DNA of 57,244 nucleotides from Burkholderiales bacterium (GTDB taxonomy: Bacteria; Pseudomonadota; Gammaproteobacteria; Burkholderiales; Burkholderiaceae_D). How positions within the stretch are numbered: position 1 is the first letter of the stretch; every line of letters starts with the position of its first letter. The notes beneath the pieces were generated by a model that made no database searches, was not told the DNA's origin, and saw only the letters and a list, made by a program, of their open reading frames with translations. The stretch covers positions 1 to 57,244 of the forward strand of contig JACQDX010000150.1 of the NCBI GenBank assembly GCA_016200895.1, read 5' to 3'. This document shows positions 16,682 through 25,838 of the stretch, piece after piece. The position numbers and the translations under genes were made by a program.

Positions 16682-18610
16682 ATTTTTGTTCCATTCCGCC
16701 GATCTACGCTATACCTGCTTTGCCTTGGTGCTTTGGCATCTGGAGCAACAAGGAATGCTTATGCTCTGGGATTTAGTAATTTAACTGTCCAATCCGCATT
16801 GGGACAGCAATTACGGGCTCAGTTGGAATTGACGGGGAATGACGCAGCAGAAATTGATCAATCATGCTTCAAGGCCAAAATAGAAAGTCCGGATGGCTAT
16901 GCTTTGGCACCAGTGAATGTCACGCTGGTTCAAAAGGGGAGTGCACGTTACCTGACGCTGGTAACCAGAAGCACAGTACTTGAGCCAGCAGTCAAGATAG
17001 TGGTGAACATGGGTTGTGAAATTCAGTTGCACAGGGAATTTCTGATCTTACTGGATCCTCCATTGTCTGCGCCTGTCTTGGCACCGCCTGCCGGCAATCC
17101 GGCCAGAGTCACGACAAAGCCTGCACCTGTTATAAATGATAGCAAGGAACTCGCGACAGGCGAGCAATTGCCTCAGGTGCAAATTAAGCCTCGGATCAGG
17201 AGAGAGAAACCCGCTGCTGAATTGACAGAAATTGTTGGTGCGCCTGCTAGTGCGCCAGCAACAAAAAAAAAGTCATCCAAATCAAGCGGGAATAAAGTTA
17301 GCACTGACAAGCAAATTGCTCAACCTCGCGATACTCTGAAACTGTCTGATGATTTGCCTATTTTTGCGCAAGGCTTGCGTCTGAGTGATCGTTTATCTAC
17401 TGGCACCCCGCAATCTAATGTAGAAGAATTGCGTGCTGCACAGGCGCAACTTGCTGCGATGTTGCGCGATGAAAAACCCGGGCATGTCTCGGTTGATAAG
17501 CTTAAAAATGAACAACAAAAAATTCTGAGCCTACAGCAAGAAACTCAACAACTCAAGCGTCAGAGCCAGCTAGACAAGGCAGCATTGGAAGATGCCCGCG
17601 AAAACAGTTTTTCACATAACTGGGTGGTGGGGCTGAGTGTATTTATCGCCGCTGGCCTGACCATCATAGCCTTACTCTTGCTCTATGTTAGCCGCATCCG
17701 TAAAAGGCTGTACGCGAGCTGGTGGCAGCAAAAAGAGCCTGCTTCTGAGCCTGAACCTAAAAAGAATATAGAAGAAATCGTCGATAGCATACAGGCTTCC
17801 TATGGGCCGACGACGACCAGTTCTTTGTATCAGGTGCATGATGATGAAGATGAACATGGTTCCAGTCGTCCGGTGGTAGCAGCATCTAGAAAAACCAGCG
17901 GAGAGACTAATCTTGGCAAGCTGGACACACCTTCTATATTTAGCAAGGCTTATGTTCCGACGTTGGAAGATAGTAATAGTAGTACCTTTAATTTCTTTTC
18001 GACCAAAGGCCAATCGGTCAAGGTTGAAGAAATTTCTGACGTGACGCAGGAAGCTGAATTCTGGATTTCTGTCAATGACCCGCAAAGGGCAATTGAAATT
18101 CTTGAGCCGCTGGCTGATGTCGAACAACCGGAATCGCCAGTACCGTGGTTGTATCTGATTGACCTGTATAGAGTCACTGCCAATAAAGAAAAATACGATA
18201 CATTAAGAGACAGGTTCATCGTATTTTTTAATGCGAATGTTCCTGAGTTTGAAGTCGACCCGGCGACATTGCCCAGCAGGCACCTGGATGATTTTGAACA
18301 TTTGATGAACCGAATTTGCAATATGTGGAATACGAACGATATGTTGCCTTTCCTTGAGAGTCTCCTGGTAGACGACAGGGATGGTAAGCGAATGGGCTTC
18401 GAATTACCTGTCTACCGTGACATCCTGTTATTGATCTCAGTTGCGAATGAGCTTGAGAAACTGGGTTCTTTTGGTGCCGCAGAAAGAAATCGTGCCTGGG
18501 CAAATGTGCCTGGCTTGCCGCCGGATGAAATTGTCGGCCCAGAAAAAGAAGCGGAGCCAGACTCGAATGTGATCGATTTTGAGATGATCGATTTTCCTAA
18601 AGAAAAATAA
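16682..18610 (+). CDS. FimV/HubP-like polar or pilus assembly protein, short form, apparent ATT start
   Basis: The frame is open from 16652, and no ATG, GTG or TTG precedes the signal-peptide region. The only upstream start candidates are ATT codons at 16676, 16679 and 16682. The last is 7 nt after ribosome site GAGGT and was chosen, giving about 642 residues. Starting at the TTG at 16733 would lose the signal peptide (RRSTLCLLCLGALA... AYALGF). The order is: signal peptide; FimV N-terminal domain (LGFSNLTVQSALGQQLRAQLE onward, about 100 residues); Pro/Lys-rich linker; coiled coil (near residues 245-300); one membrane helix (VVGLSVFIAAGLTIIALLLL); and a cytoplasmic part with a TPR-like block (EAEFWISVNDPQRAIEILEPL). 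FimV proteins help place type IV pili and flagella at poles. No LysM domain or usual C-terminal FimV motif is apparent, and the protein is shorter than typical, so the exact role is uncertain. Confidence 0.75.
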   Translation: MFVPFRRSTLYLLCLGALASGATRNAYALGFSNLTVQSALGQQLRAQLELTGNDAAEIDQSCFKAKIESPDGYALAPVNVTLVQKGSARYLTLVTRSTVLEPAVKIVVNMGCEIQLHREFLILLDPPLSAPVLAPPAGNPARVTTKPAPVINDSKELATGEQLPQVQIKPRIRREKPAAELTEIVGAPASAPATKKKSSKSSGNKVSTDKQIAQPRDTLKLSDDLPIFAQGLRLSDRLSTGTPQSNVEELRAAQAQLAAMLRDEKPGHVSVDKLKNEQQKILSLQQETQQLKRQSQLDKAALEDARENSFSHNWVVGLSVFIAAGLTIIALLLLYVSRIRKRLYASWWQQKEPASEPEPKKNIEEIVDSIQASYGPTTTSSLYQVHDDEDEHGSSRPVVAASRKTSGETNLGKLDTPSIFSKAYVPTLEDSNSSTFNFFSTKGQSVKVEEISDVTQEAEFWISVNDPQRAIEILEPLADVEQPESPVPWLYLIDLYRVTANKEKYDTLRDRFIVFFNANVPEFEVDPATLPSRHLDDFEHLMNRICNMWNTNDMLPFLESLLVDDRDGKRMGFELPVYRDILLLISVANELEKLGSFGAAERNRAWANVPGLPPDEIVGPEKEAEPDSNVIDFEMIDFPKEK

Positions 18611-18707
18611 TAAGCAAAAAAATCAGAGTTTGCCGATGCGCAGATAGCCATTTTTATTGATTTGAGTGTAAGCTTTTGCTGTATCAATAAAAAAAGGATG
18701 GGGACAT

Positions 18708-19355
18708 ATGATCAAGCTTTGCGGTTTTGCCGTCAGTAATTATTACAATAAAGTCAAATTAGCTCTTTTGGAAAAGGCGATCCTCTTTGAAGAGCAATTA
18801 GTCTGGACTGGCAAGTCACCTGAATTATTACAACATTCACCTTTGGGTAAAATTCCCTACATAGAAACCGAGCATGGTTCACTCTGTGAATCTCAAGTGA
18901 TTGTTGAATATCTGGAGAGTCGTTTTCCTGCGCATCCCTTGATGCCTGCAGACCCGTTTGCCGCTGCAAAACTGCGTGAGTTGATTACCTTTATTGAACT
19001 ACATCTGGAATTGCCAGCGCGTGAGTTGTATGCAGAAGCCTTTTTCGGCGGCAAGGTCACAGATGAAGTCAAAGCAAAAATAGAGAAGCTACTGAATCGC
19101 AATATTCCTGCATTTGCGACTCTGGCAAAGTTTGATCCTTTTGTCGGCGGCAAAGAATTCACATTGGCAGATTGCGCTGCCGTCGTGCATTTCCCCTTGG
19201 TGTCGATGGCAACCAAGATAATTTATGGCAGGGATTTTTTGGCAGAGTTGCCTACGCGCGAATATGTGAAACAAATTTCAGAGCGGCCAACCATGCAAAG
19301 GGTCAACGCAGACCGAAAGGCAAATCAGGAGTTGATGGCCAATCGAGCTAAGTAA
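18708..19355 (+). CDS. Glutathione S-transferase family protein
   Basis: A 215-residue soluble protein with the thioredoxin-like N-terminal domain (IKLCGFAVSNYYNKVKLALLEK). It has the glutathione-binding segments GKIPYIETEHGSLCESQVIVEYLE, where the cis-Pro and the E-S pair contact glutathione, and an all-helical C-terminal domain (FTLADCAAVVHFPL). The residue after the first strand (S/N in AVSNYYNK) fits a Ser/Cys-type bacterial GST. A ribosome site (GGATGGGGA) precedes the ATG. The substrate is unknown. It follows the FimV-like gene by about 100 bp and is convergent with the PP2C gene; a 7-bp hairpin (19371-19377/19387-19393) lies between them. Confidence 0.88.
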   Translation: MIKLCGFAVSNYYNKVKLALLEKAILFEEQLVWTGKSPELLQHSPLGKIPYIETEHGSLCESQVIVEYLESRFPAHPLMPADPFAAAKLRELITFIELHLELPARELYAEAFFGGKVTDEVKAKIEKLLNRNIPAFATLAKFDPFVGGKEFTLADCAAVVHFPLVSMATKIIYGRDFLAELPTREYVKQISERPTMQRVNADRKANQELMANRAK

Positions 19356-19406
19356 GTAATTTAGCCGATGGCGCTACAGATTATCCGTAGCGCTGTCTGG
19401 CTGGAT

Positions 19407-20207
19407 TTATACTGCCCTGCGCATTTTTTGTACGGTATAAGTTTTAGTCTGTGCGGGCGGTTCTACCAGTTTAACTATCGCAAAGGTGCAATTGTCGCCG
19501 CGACCGCTTGCCCTGTCCCTGGCTTTCCTGATCAAAAATTCTGAAGCCTGGCGCGGGCTATTAGCCGCGACTGCCGCCGATAATTCATGATTCTCAAAAT
19601 AATGCCATAGACCATCGGAGCACAACAAAAAACTGTCATGTGCCTTCAAAGGTGCATGCTCGCCAAAGGTAATATAAGGTGTTGCTGTGCTTGAACCAAG
19701 TACGTTAACCAGAATGTTCGATAGTCTGTGGGTTTTGGCTTCTTCTGCAGTAATTTTGCCTTCATCTACCAATTTCTCTACGTAAGAATGATCCTTGGTT
19801 TTTTCAGCGTAGTTGGGGCCATCAAAGCGGTACAGGCGAGAATCGCCAACGTATGCCCAGATAGCTTCTTGTTGCGGGGTAATGACTAATGCAACTACCG
19901 TACTATGTGGTTCTTTCTCAGATGAAACACCGGACAATTTAATGACAGTATGTGCTTCGTTGACGATATTTTCCAAAAGGCTACGAACATTATTTCCCGG
20001 GTAAAATTCATCAAATAATTGTTTTGCTGTACGCACGACTTGCTCGGCAGCAAGTGCGCCACCGCTCTTGCCACCCATGCCATCGGCGACCACGGCCATA
20101 ACATAGCCTGGTGCATGTGGTGCCGCAAAAAGTGCTGTGCGGTCTTGTTGTTCCTGCCTGTCGCCGATATGTTGTCCGGTTCCAGCTTCGATCTTATATT
20201 GGCTCAT
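19407..20207 (-). CDS. PP2C-type serine/threonine phosphatase
   Basis: A 266-residue phosphatase of the bacterial PrpC/Stp type. Metal-binding motifs are present in order: GDRQEQQDR (D22), VADGMGGKSGG (D42, G43), a central GDSRLYRF, LCSDGLW and RASGRGDNCTF (the last Asp). It should remove phosphate from Ser/Thr residues set by a Hanks-type kinase. No such kinase is encoded within the window, so the partner is elsewhere. Divergent from the YdcH-like gene across 84 bp that must hold both promoters. Confidence 0.92.
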   Translation of the reverse strand: MSQYKIEAGTGQHIGDRQEQQDRTALFAAPHAPGYVMAVVADGMGGKSGGALAAEQVVRTAKQLFDEFYPGNNVRSLLENIVNEAHTVIKLSGVSSEKEPHSTVVALVITPQQEAIWAYVGDSRLYRFDGPNYAEKTKDHSYVEKLVDEGKITAEEAKTHRLSNILVNVLGSSTATPYITFGEHAPLKAHDSFLLCSDGLWHYFENHELSAAVAANSPRQASEFLIRKARDRASGRGDNCTFAIVKLVEPPAQTKTYTVQKMRRAV

Positions 20208-20291
20208 ACGTCTTGGTAGATTAAACTAACGGGATAAACCCAAAAATGGTCTTTCCTTAATTAAACTTTATTTTACTGCAACCAGAAGACT

Positions 20292-20492
20292 ATGAGCCAC
20301 CCTGAACAAATACAACAACGCATTATCGAGCTCGAGGTTGAACATAGAGACCTGGATGTGGTAATCGAGACCCTGATTAAAGATCCCTCTCATGATGAAT
20401 TACAGCTGCGACGCCTAAAAAAGCGCAAATTGCAGTTGAAAGATCATATTACATTACTAAGAATGCAATTGACACCTGATGTCCCTGCATGA
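20292..20492 (+). CDS. YdcH/DUF465-family small protein
   Basis: A 66-residue, highly charged, all-helical protein. The pattern IQQRIIELEVEHRDLDVVIETL followed by DELQLRRLKKRKLQLKDHITLL is the DUF465/YdcH signature, which ends in a conserved K-K-x-K-L-x-L-K-D helix. It probably forms a helical hairpin or dimer in the cytosol. Function is not established. It is followed by a dinG-type helicase gene 47 bp downstream and may be co-transcribed with it. Confidence 0.85.
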   Translation: MSHPEQIQQRIIELEVEHRDLDVVIETLIKDPSHDELQLRRLKKRKLQLKDHITLLRMQLTPDVPA

Positions 20493-20539
20493 TTATCCAC
20501 TTTTCCTTAGCTTTATAGTTAGTTTCTGATTGCCTCATT

Positions 20540-22528
20540 TTGACTGAACCACTTGCCACACCGAATGCAAACGGCATTCATGATACAGAAGTAGAACATA
20601 TTTTTGGCTTGGCCGGACCATTAAGTGCGTCCATTAATGGCTATCGCCCGCGTCAGGCGCAGACAGAAATGGCGAAAGCCATTGCCGATGCTATTGCCGG
20701 GCAAAAAACCTTGCTGGCAGAGGCGGGCACTGGCACCGGGAAAACCTATGCCTATCTGACTCCGGCATTGCTTTGGGGTGGTAAGGTTATCGTCTCTACA
20801 GGGACTAAGAACCTCCAGGATCAACTGTTTTTGCGCGATATACCTACCATACGCAAAGTATTGAAGGCACCGGTATCGATTGCCTTGCTCAAGGGCAGGG
20901 CAAACTATCTTTGCCATTACCATCTGGAAAGAACCATCCAAAATGGCCGTCTGAGTTCGCGTGAAGATGTTGGCTATTTGCGTGACATCAGCCGTTTCAT
21001 TAAAACCACAATGACTGGTGATAAGGCAGAACTGGCGCGTGTACCAGAAAATGCCTCGGTCTGGGGCCTGGTGACCTCGACCAAGGACACCTGCATGGGG
21101 TCAGAATGCCAGTATTACCAAGACTGCTTTGTCATGAAGGCGCGCAAGGAAGCACAGCAGGCGGACGTGGTCGTGGTGAATCACCATTTGTTTTTTGCTG
21201 ACGTGGCTCTAAAAGATACAGGTATTGCTGAACTCTTACCTTCTGCAAATACGGTCATCTTCGATGAAGCCCATCAATTACCAGAAACGGCCACCCTGTT
21301 TTTTGGTGAGACGGTATCGACCTCACAAGTGCTTGAGCTTTGCCGCGATGTACTGGCCGAAGGTTTGTCGCACGCGCGAGATGGGGCAGAGTGGGCCAAA
21401 CTGGTGGCACCAGTTGAGCGGGCAGCCCGTGATTTGCGCCTGGCTTTCCCGCAAGACATAGTACGCTACTCTATAGATCAGATCGCGCCTTCCAGTCCTT
21501 TCTTTGAGGCGCTGGAGACCTTGAAATCTAGTATGGATGACATGATTGCCGTGCTGGAGAAACAGGCAGAACGCGCAGAGACTTTGGAACAATGTCGGGC
21601 ACGTTCGATTTTGCTGACTGAACAATATGAAAAATGGAACGCCGTCGACGATGGCAAATCTGGTGACTATGTGTTGTGGGTAGAGGCGTTTTCAACCTCG
21701 CTGCAATTGCATCGCACGCCTTTGTCGATAGCTCCGATTTTTAATAAACAACGCGAAGGCGTGCCACGTACCTGGATCTTCACTTCCGCCACCATGGCGG
21801 TAAAAAATGACTTTAGTCATTATGTCTCGCAAATGGGCTTGTGGGACCAGCCTGCCCGTACCTGGCCCAGCCCTTTCAACTATCAGGAGCAGGGCTTTCT
21901 GTATGTGCCAAATGGCATGCCACAGCCCAACTCCTATGAATACATGGATGCGGTGATTGACGCTGCTTTGCCAGTCATAGAAGCGGCCGGTGGCAAGACA
22001 TTTTTGCTATGCACGACTTTGAAGGCGGTGAAACATAGCGCCGAACGCTTGCGCGATGAATTCCAGAAGCGCGGCCTGAACTTTCCTTTATTTGTGCATG
22101 GTGACGCTGGGAGGACTGAGTTGCTTGACAGGTTCCGTGCCGCAGGCAATGGCGTGCTCATCGGCAGTCAAAGTTTTTGGGAAGGTGTAGACGTTCGTGG
22201 CGATGCCTTATCACTGGTGATTATTGATAAACTGCCTTTTGCTCCACCCGATGATCCGGTATTGTCCGCCCGCATCGCAGCGATGGAGAAAAAAGGCCTC
22301 AACGGCTTTGTTCATCATCAATTACCTGAAGCTATCATCAATTTGAAGCAGGGTGCTGGTCGCCTGATCCGGGATGAAGGCGACAAAGGGGTCTTGATGA
22401 TCTGTGACCCACGGCTCATTTCAAAACCCTATGGCAAGCGTATCTGGCAAAGTTTACCTAGTTTCGCGCGCACCAGGGAGCTGGCAGATGTGCAGGCTTT
22501 TTTCAAGAAGATCCAAACCCCCACTTAA
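20540..22528 (+). CDS. dinG: DinG/YoaA-type ATP-dependent iron-sulfur helicase
   Basis: A 662-residue XPD-like superfamily 2 DNA helicase. Motifs are: Walker A AGTGTGKT (62-69), four iron-sulfur cysteines C125, C185, C190 and C196 (YLCHYH and CMGSECQYYQDC), motif II DEAH (242-245), motif V/VI regions IGSQSFWEGVDVRGDAL and QGAGRLIRDEGDKG. Such helicases unwind DNA structures in repair and replication. The start is a TTG at 20540, since a TAG at 20516 blocks upstream extension and no ATG lies in between, and the ribosome site is weak. YoaA is the alternative family name and cannot be separated from DinG here with certainty. Confidence 0.88.
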   Translation: MTEPLATPNANGIHDTEVEHIFGLAGPLSASINGYRPRQAQTEMAKAIADAIAGQKTLLAEAGTGTGKTYAYLTPALLWGGKVIVSTGTKNLQDQLFLRDIPTIRKVLKAPVSIALLKGRANYLCHYHLERTIQNGRLSSREDVGYLRDISRFIKTTMTGDKAELARVPENASVWGLVTSTKDTCMGSECQYYQDCFVMKARKEAQQADVVVVNHHLFFADVALKDTGIAELLPSANTVIFDEAHQLPETATLFFGETVSTSQVLELCRDVLAEGLSHARDGAEWAKLVAPVERAARDLRLAFPQDIVRYSIDQIAPSSPFFEALETLKSSMDDMIAVLEKQAERAETLEQCRARSILLTEQYEKWNAVDDGKSGDYVLWVEAFSTSLQLHRTPLSIAPIFNKQREGVPRTWIFTSATMAVKNDFSHYVSQMGLWDQPARTWPSPFNYQEQGFLYVPNGMPQPNSYEYMDAVIDAALPVIEAAGGKTFLLCTTLKAVKHSAERLRDEFQKRGLNFPLFVHGDAGRTELLDRFRAAGNGVLIGSQSFWEGVDVRGDALSLVIIDKLPFAPPDDPVLSARIAAMEKKGLNGFVHHQLPEAIINLKQGAGRLIRDEGDKGVLMICDPRLISKPYGKRIWQSLPSFARTRELADVQAFFKKIQTPT

Positions 22529-22570
22529 GATTGAGTGATTTATTCATCAAAAGAATTTGTCATCGCAAAT

Positions 22571-22606
22571 AAAAAAGGCAGCACTGAAAACAGTGCTGCC
22601 TTTTTC
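22571..22606. terminator. Bidirectional terminator between dinG and the M13 peptidase gene
   Basis: Stem GGCAGCACTG / CAGTGCTGCC with an AAAA loop, flanked by A- and T-runs on both sides. Confidence 0.93.
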
Positions 22607-22625
22607 TATACTTGCTGTACTCTGA

Positions 22626-24689
22626 TTACCAGATACTTACACGCTCAGATGGTGTCAGGAACATCTTGTCACCTTCTTTAAGTTTGTAGGCATCATAGAA
22701 GCCTGCCATATTGCGCAAGGTGCCGTTAGCACGGATTTCTCCAGGAGAGTGAGGATCAGTTTTCAATTGCACGATTATGGATGCTTCACGCATCTTGCCA
22801 CGCCAGACCTGGGCAAAGCCCATGAAGAAGCGCTGATCACCCGTCAATCCGCCGATTACTGGCGCAGGTTTGCCATACAAGGATAATTTATAGGCTTTGT
22901 AGGCAATGGCTAGACCAGAGTTGTCTGCAATGTTTTCACCCAGAGTTAGTTCGCCATTGACGTTATAGCCAGGGATAGGGCTGAAGGCACTGTATTGCTT
23001 GACCAGTACTGCCGTTTTTGCGGCAAATTTTTCGTGGTCTTCCTTGGTCCACCAGTCGCGCAGATTACCCAGGCCATCGTATTGCGCACCCTGGTCATCA
23101 AAGCCGTGGCTGATTTCATGACCAATGACCGCACCTATGCCGCCGTAGTTGACTGCATCGTCAGCCTTGGCATTGAAGAATGGTGGTTGCAATATCGCTG
23201 CCGGAAAAACTATCTCATTGAGCTCAGGGTTGTAATAGGCATTGACGGTTTGTGGTGTCATGCCCCATTCGTCACGATCTACCGGTTTGCCCAGTTTATT
23301 CAGTTCAAATTGCGCTGCATATATGCGTGCATTGCGCAAATTGCCGACTGCATCACCTTTGGTGATAGTCAAGCCAGAATAATCACGCCATTTGTTTGGG
23401 TAACCAATCTTGGGCATGAAAGTCGCCAGTTTTGCCTGGGCTTCTTTCTTGGTTTCCGGGCTCATCCAGTCCAGCGTGTCTATGCTTTGTTTATAAGCAA
23501 GCAGCAGATTGCCAACCAGTTTTTCCATTTTGGCTTTGCTCTCAGCCGGGAAATACTTGGCGACATACGTCTTGCCCAGACTTTCGCCAAGTGCGGAGTC
23601 AGCTAAACGCACACCACGTTTCCAGCGTGGTTCTTGTACAGGAACGCCGCGCAGGGTAGTGGAGTTGAAGGCAAAACTTTCTTCGCTGAAGTCTTTTGGC
23701 AATTGACCGGCAGCAGAGCGCAGGATGTGCCATTTGAAATAAGTTTTCAGGTTGTCGAGAGAAGTGTCTTGCAAAATCTTGTTCAGGCCAGTCAGATAAC
23801 TAGGCTGGCTGACGATGACATAGTCGATCTTGCCTTTGACACCCAAGTCACCCAAGTAAGCATTCCAGTCGTAGCCAGGCGTCAATGCATCCAGTTTACT
23901 CACGTCAATTTTATTGTAAGCCTTGACCGGGTCACGCAATTCAACCTTCGTCCATTGGACTTTGGCCAGTTCTGTTTCCAACGCCAGGATATCTGCAGCA
24001 TGTTTTGCCGCATCTTTATCGCCAGCCAAAGTCAGCATTTTTTCTATATGCGTCTGGTACTTGGCACGGAATTCTTTTAATTTCGCATCATCTTTATTCA
24101 GATAATAATCACGGTCAGGCAAGCCCAATCCGGATTGGCCGATGTCCAATACATATTTAGTCGAATCTTTATTGTCCTGATGAATCTGGAATTCATACGG
24201 TGCGCTTATGCTGGCACGGTTCAACCATGCAATCAGGCCAGGGATTTGCTTTTTATCTGTCATGCCATCTACTTTGGCAAATTCAGTGTGCAGTGGTTTC
24301 AAACCCAGTGAATCAATGTGGGCTGTATCCATATAGCTGGCATACATGTCTGCAATTTTTTGCGCATCTGTGCCGGATTTATTTTTTGTCTTCGACAAAC
24401 CTTCGATGAGCGAATGCAGGCGGGGAATGGTTGCTTCACGTAAATCCATGAATGCGCCAGCAGAAGACTTGTCGGAAGGGATTTCGGTGTTTTTTAACCA
24501 GCTACCATTCACGTGGCGAAAAAAGTCATCCTGCGCACGCATTGCAACATCATTGTGTTTGGATTCTATGCCGGACAATAAGACCGATGTTGAAGATGCT
24601 GTCTTCGCTGGTTCTGCGGCGGTCGCGAGTTGACTGCCAACTGTACCGGCGATCATCAGCGCGATAGCGCTAAGTACTTGTGCTTTCAC
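22626..24689 (-). CDS. pepO: M13-family zinc metallopeptidase (PepO/neprilysin-like), exported
   Basis: The start chosen is the GTG at 24687-24689. Its ribosome site GGAG is 8 nt upstream, and the protein then begins with a clean signal peptide (KAQVLSAIALMIAGTVG... ATA). The longer reading from 24770 would run through a terminator. The 687-residue protein has the catalytic motif HEISH (524-528) and the third zinc ligand E585 in ENIADNSG, plus the N-terminal M13 start HVNGSWLKNTEIPSDKSS. The family cleaves short peptides, here most likely in the periplasm. It lies next to dppABCDF, so it may supply peptides, although a terminator separates the transcripts. Confidence 0.93.
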   Translation of the reverse strand: MKAQVLSAIALMIAGTVGSQLATAAEPAKTASSTSVLLSGIESKHNDVAMRAQDDFFRHVNGSWLKNTEIPSDKSSAGAFMDLREATIPRLHSLIEGLSKTKNKSGTDAQKIADMYASYMDTAHIDSLGLKPLHTEFAKVDGMTDKKQIPGLIAWLNRASISAPYEFQIHQDNKDSTKYVLDIGQSGLGLPDRDYYLNKDDAKLKEFRAKYQTHIEKMLTLAGDKDAAKHAADILALETELAKVQWTKVELRDPVKAYNKIDVSKLDALTPGYDWNAYLGDLGVKGKIDYVIVSQPSYLTGLNKILQDTSLDNLKTYFKWHILRSAAGQLPKDFSEESFAFNSTTLRGVPVQEPRWKRGVRLADSALGESLGKTYVAKYFPAESKAKMEKLVGNLLLAYKQSIDTLDWMSPETKKEAQAKLATFMPKIGYPNKWRDYSGLTITKGDAVGNLRNARIYAAQFELNKLGKPVDRDEWGMTPQTVNAYYNPELNEIVFPAAILQPPFFNAKADDAVNYGGIGAVIGHEISHGFDDQGAQYDGLGNLRDWWTKEDHEKFAAKTAVLVKQYSAFSPIPGYNVNGELTLGENIADNSGLAIAYKAYKLSLYGKPAPVIGGLTGDQRFFMGFAQVWRGKMREASIIVQLKTDPHSPGEIRANGTLRNMAGFYDAYKLKEGDKMFLTPSERVSIW

Positions 24690-24720
24690 TTTGGGGTCTC
24701 CTGGGAGTGAAGGTTGGGTT

Positions 24721-24749
24721 AAAAATAAGGCAAGCTTTAAGCTTGCCTT
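24721..24749 (-). terminator. Terminator of the dpp operon
   Basis: Arms AAGGCAAGCTT (24727-24737) and AAGCTTGCCTT (24739-24749) form a near-perfect palindrome. On the minus strand it is followed by ATTTTTA. It ends dppF transcription before the GTG start of the M13 peptidase. Confidence 0.85.
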
Positions 24750-24848
24750 GGGGGATTGCTGCAAAAACAAATAATGCTGTTGCGGCAGTCCCTTAGTCTG
24801 AGTAAGACTGCGAGAGTTTAACGAAGTTCGCCAGATTTAGTAAAAGTT

Positions 24849-25838
24849 TTAGATAATTTCTTCCACTCTGTGGCATGCGACGAGCCGGTTATCAAATGGA
24901 CGCAATAGGGGTATTTCTTGACGGCATCTTTCATTTGCATGCGGGCAGCGATTATTGAAGGCGCATCCAGGTGGTGGGGCGAGTGGAGACGGCAATTCGC
25001 CGTCCAGCATCATTTTTTGCTGGCGCTGCGCCGGGTCTATGCGGGGTGTGGATGCTAGCAATGCCTTGGTATAAGGGTGCAATGGGCGCTGGAAAATACT
25101 TAGCTTGTCGCCATGTTCTACGGTTTTTCCGAGATACATGACCAGAACATCGTCGGCTATATGCTCAACTACCGACAGATTATGCGAGATAAACAGATAG
25201 GCAACACCGTTTTGCTGTTGCAAATCCATTAATAGGTTCAAGACTTGCGCCTGGATTGATACATCCAGTGCGGACACCGGTTCATCAGCGACGATGACTT
25301 CAGGATCAAGCATGAGTGCCCGGGCGATAGCTATACGTTGCCTTTGCCCTCCTGAAAACATATGGGGGTAACGTCCATAATGTTCAGGTCGCAAACCCAC
25401 TTTTGTCATCATGGCACGTGCTTTTTCTTCCCGTTCTTTTGATGACAGGCGAGTGTTGATCACTAACGGTTCTTCCAGCATGGCCCCTACTTTTTTACGA
25501 GGGTTCAAACTGGCGTAAGGGTTCTGGAACACCATTTGCACCAGAGGCCTCACTTGTTTGAGCGTGAGCTTGTCAGCATGGGCAATGTTTTTGCCGCCCA
25601 TCCACAACTCACCGCTACTGGGGGTTTCTATCATGGTGATCTGGCGGGCGAGGGTAGACTTGCCGCAACCTGATTCACCAACCACGGCCAGGGTTTTGCC
25701 AGCGGTCAGCTGGAATGAGACGCCATCCAACGCTTTGGCCAGTGCTTTGGGTTTGAGAAAGCCTTGTGATACCGGATAATGCTTGGCCAGATTTTTTGCT
25801 TCCAGTAATACAGGAGGAGTAGTGGTATTTTGCATCAT
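24849..25838 (-). CDS. dppF: Dipeptide ABC transporter ATP-binding protein DppF
   Basis: The start is the first ATG of the ATGATG overlapping the dppD stop (ATGA, 4-nt overlap), giving about 329 residues (MMQNTTTPPVLLEAKN...). ABC motifs are GESGCGKST (Walker A), signature FSGGQRQRIAIARAL, and VIVADEPVSALDVS (Walker B). The C-terminal oligopeptide/dipeptide extension (PGCAFNNRCPHANERC) contains several cysteines, some of which may bind an iron-sulfur cluster in the family. It powers peptide import with DppD. A reading that extends upstream of this overlap is not needed. Confidence 0.93.
   Translation of the reverse strand: MMQNTTTPPVLLEAKNLAKHYPVSQGFLKPKALAKALDGVSFQLTAGKTLAVVGESGCGKSTLARQITMIETPSSGELWMGGKNIAHADKLTLKQVRPLVQMVFQNPYASLNPRKKVGAMLEEPLVINTRLSSKEREEKARAMMTKVGLRPEHYGRYPHMFSGGQRQRIAIARALMLDPEVIVADEPVSALDVSIQAQVLNLLMDLQQQNGVAYLFISHNLSVVEHIADDVLVMYLGKTVEHGDKLSIFQRPLHPYTKALLASTPRIDPAQRQQKMMLDGELPSPLAPPPGCAFNNRCPHANERCRQEIPLLRPFDNRLVACHRVEEII

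Noticed and set aside
24690..24770. N-terminal extension of the M13 peptidase
   Set aside because: It runs across the dpp terminator hairpin and would hide the signal peptide; the GTG at 24689 with GGAG is better.
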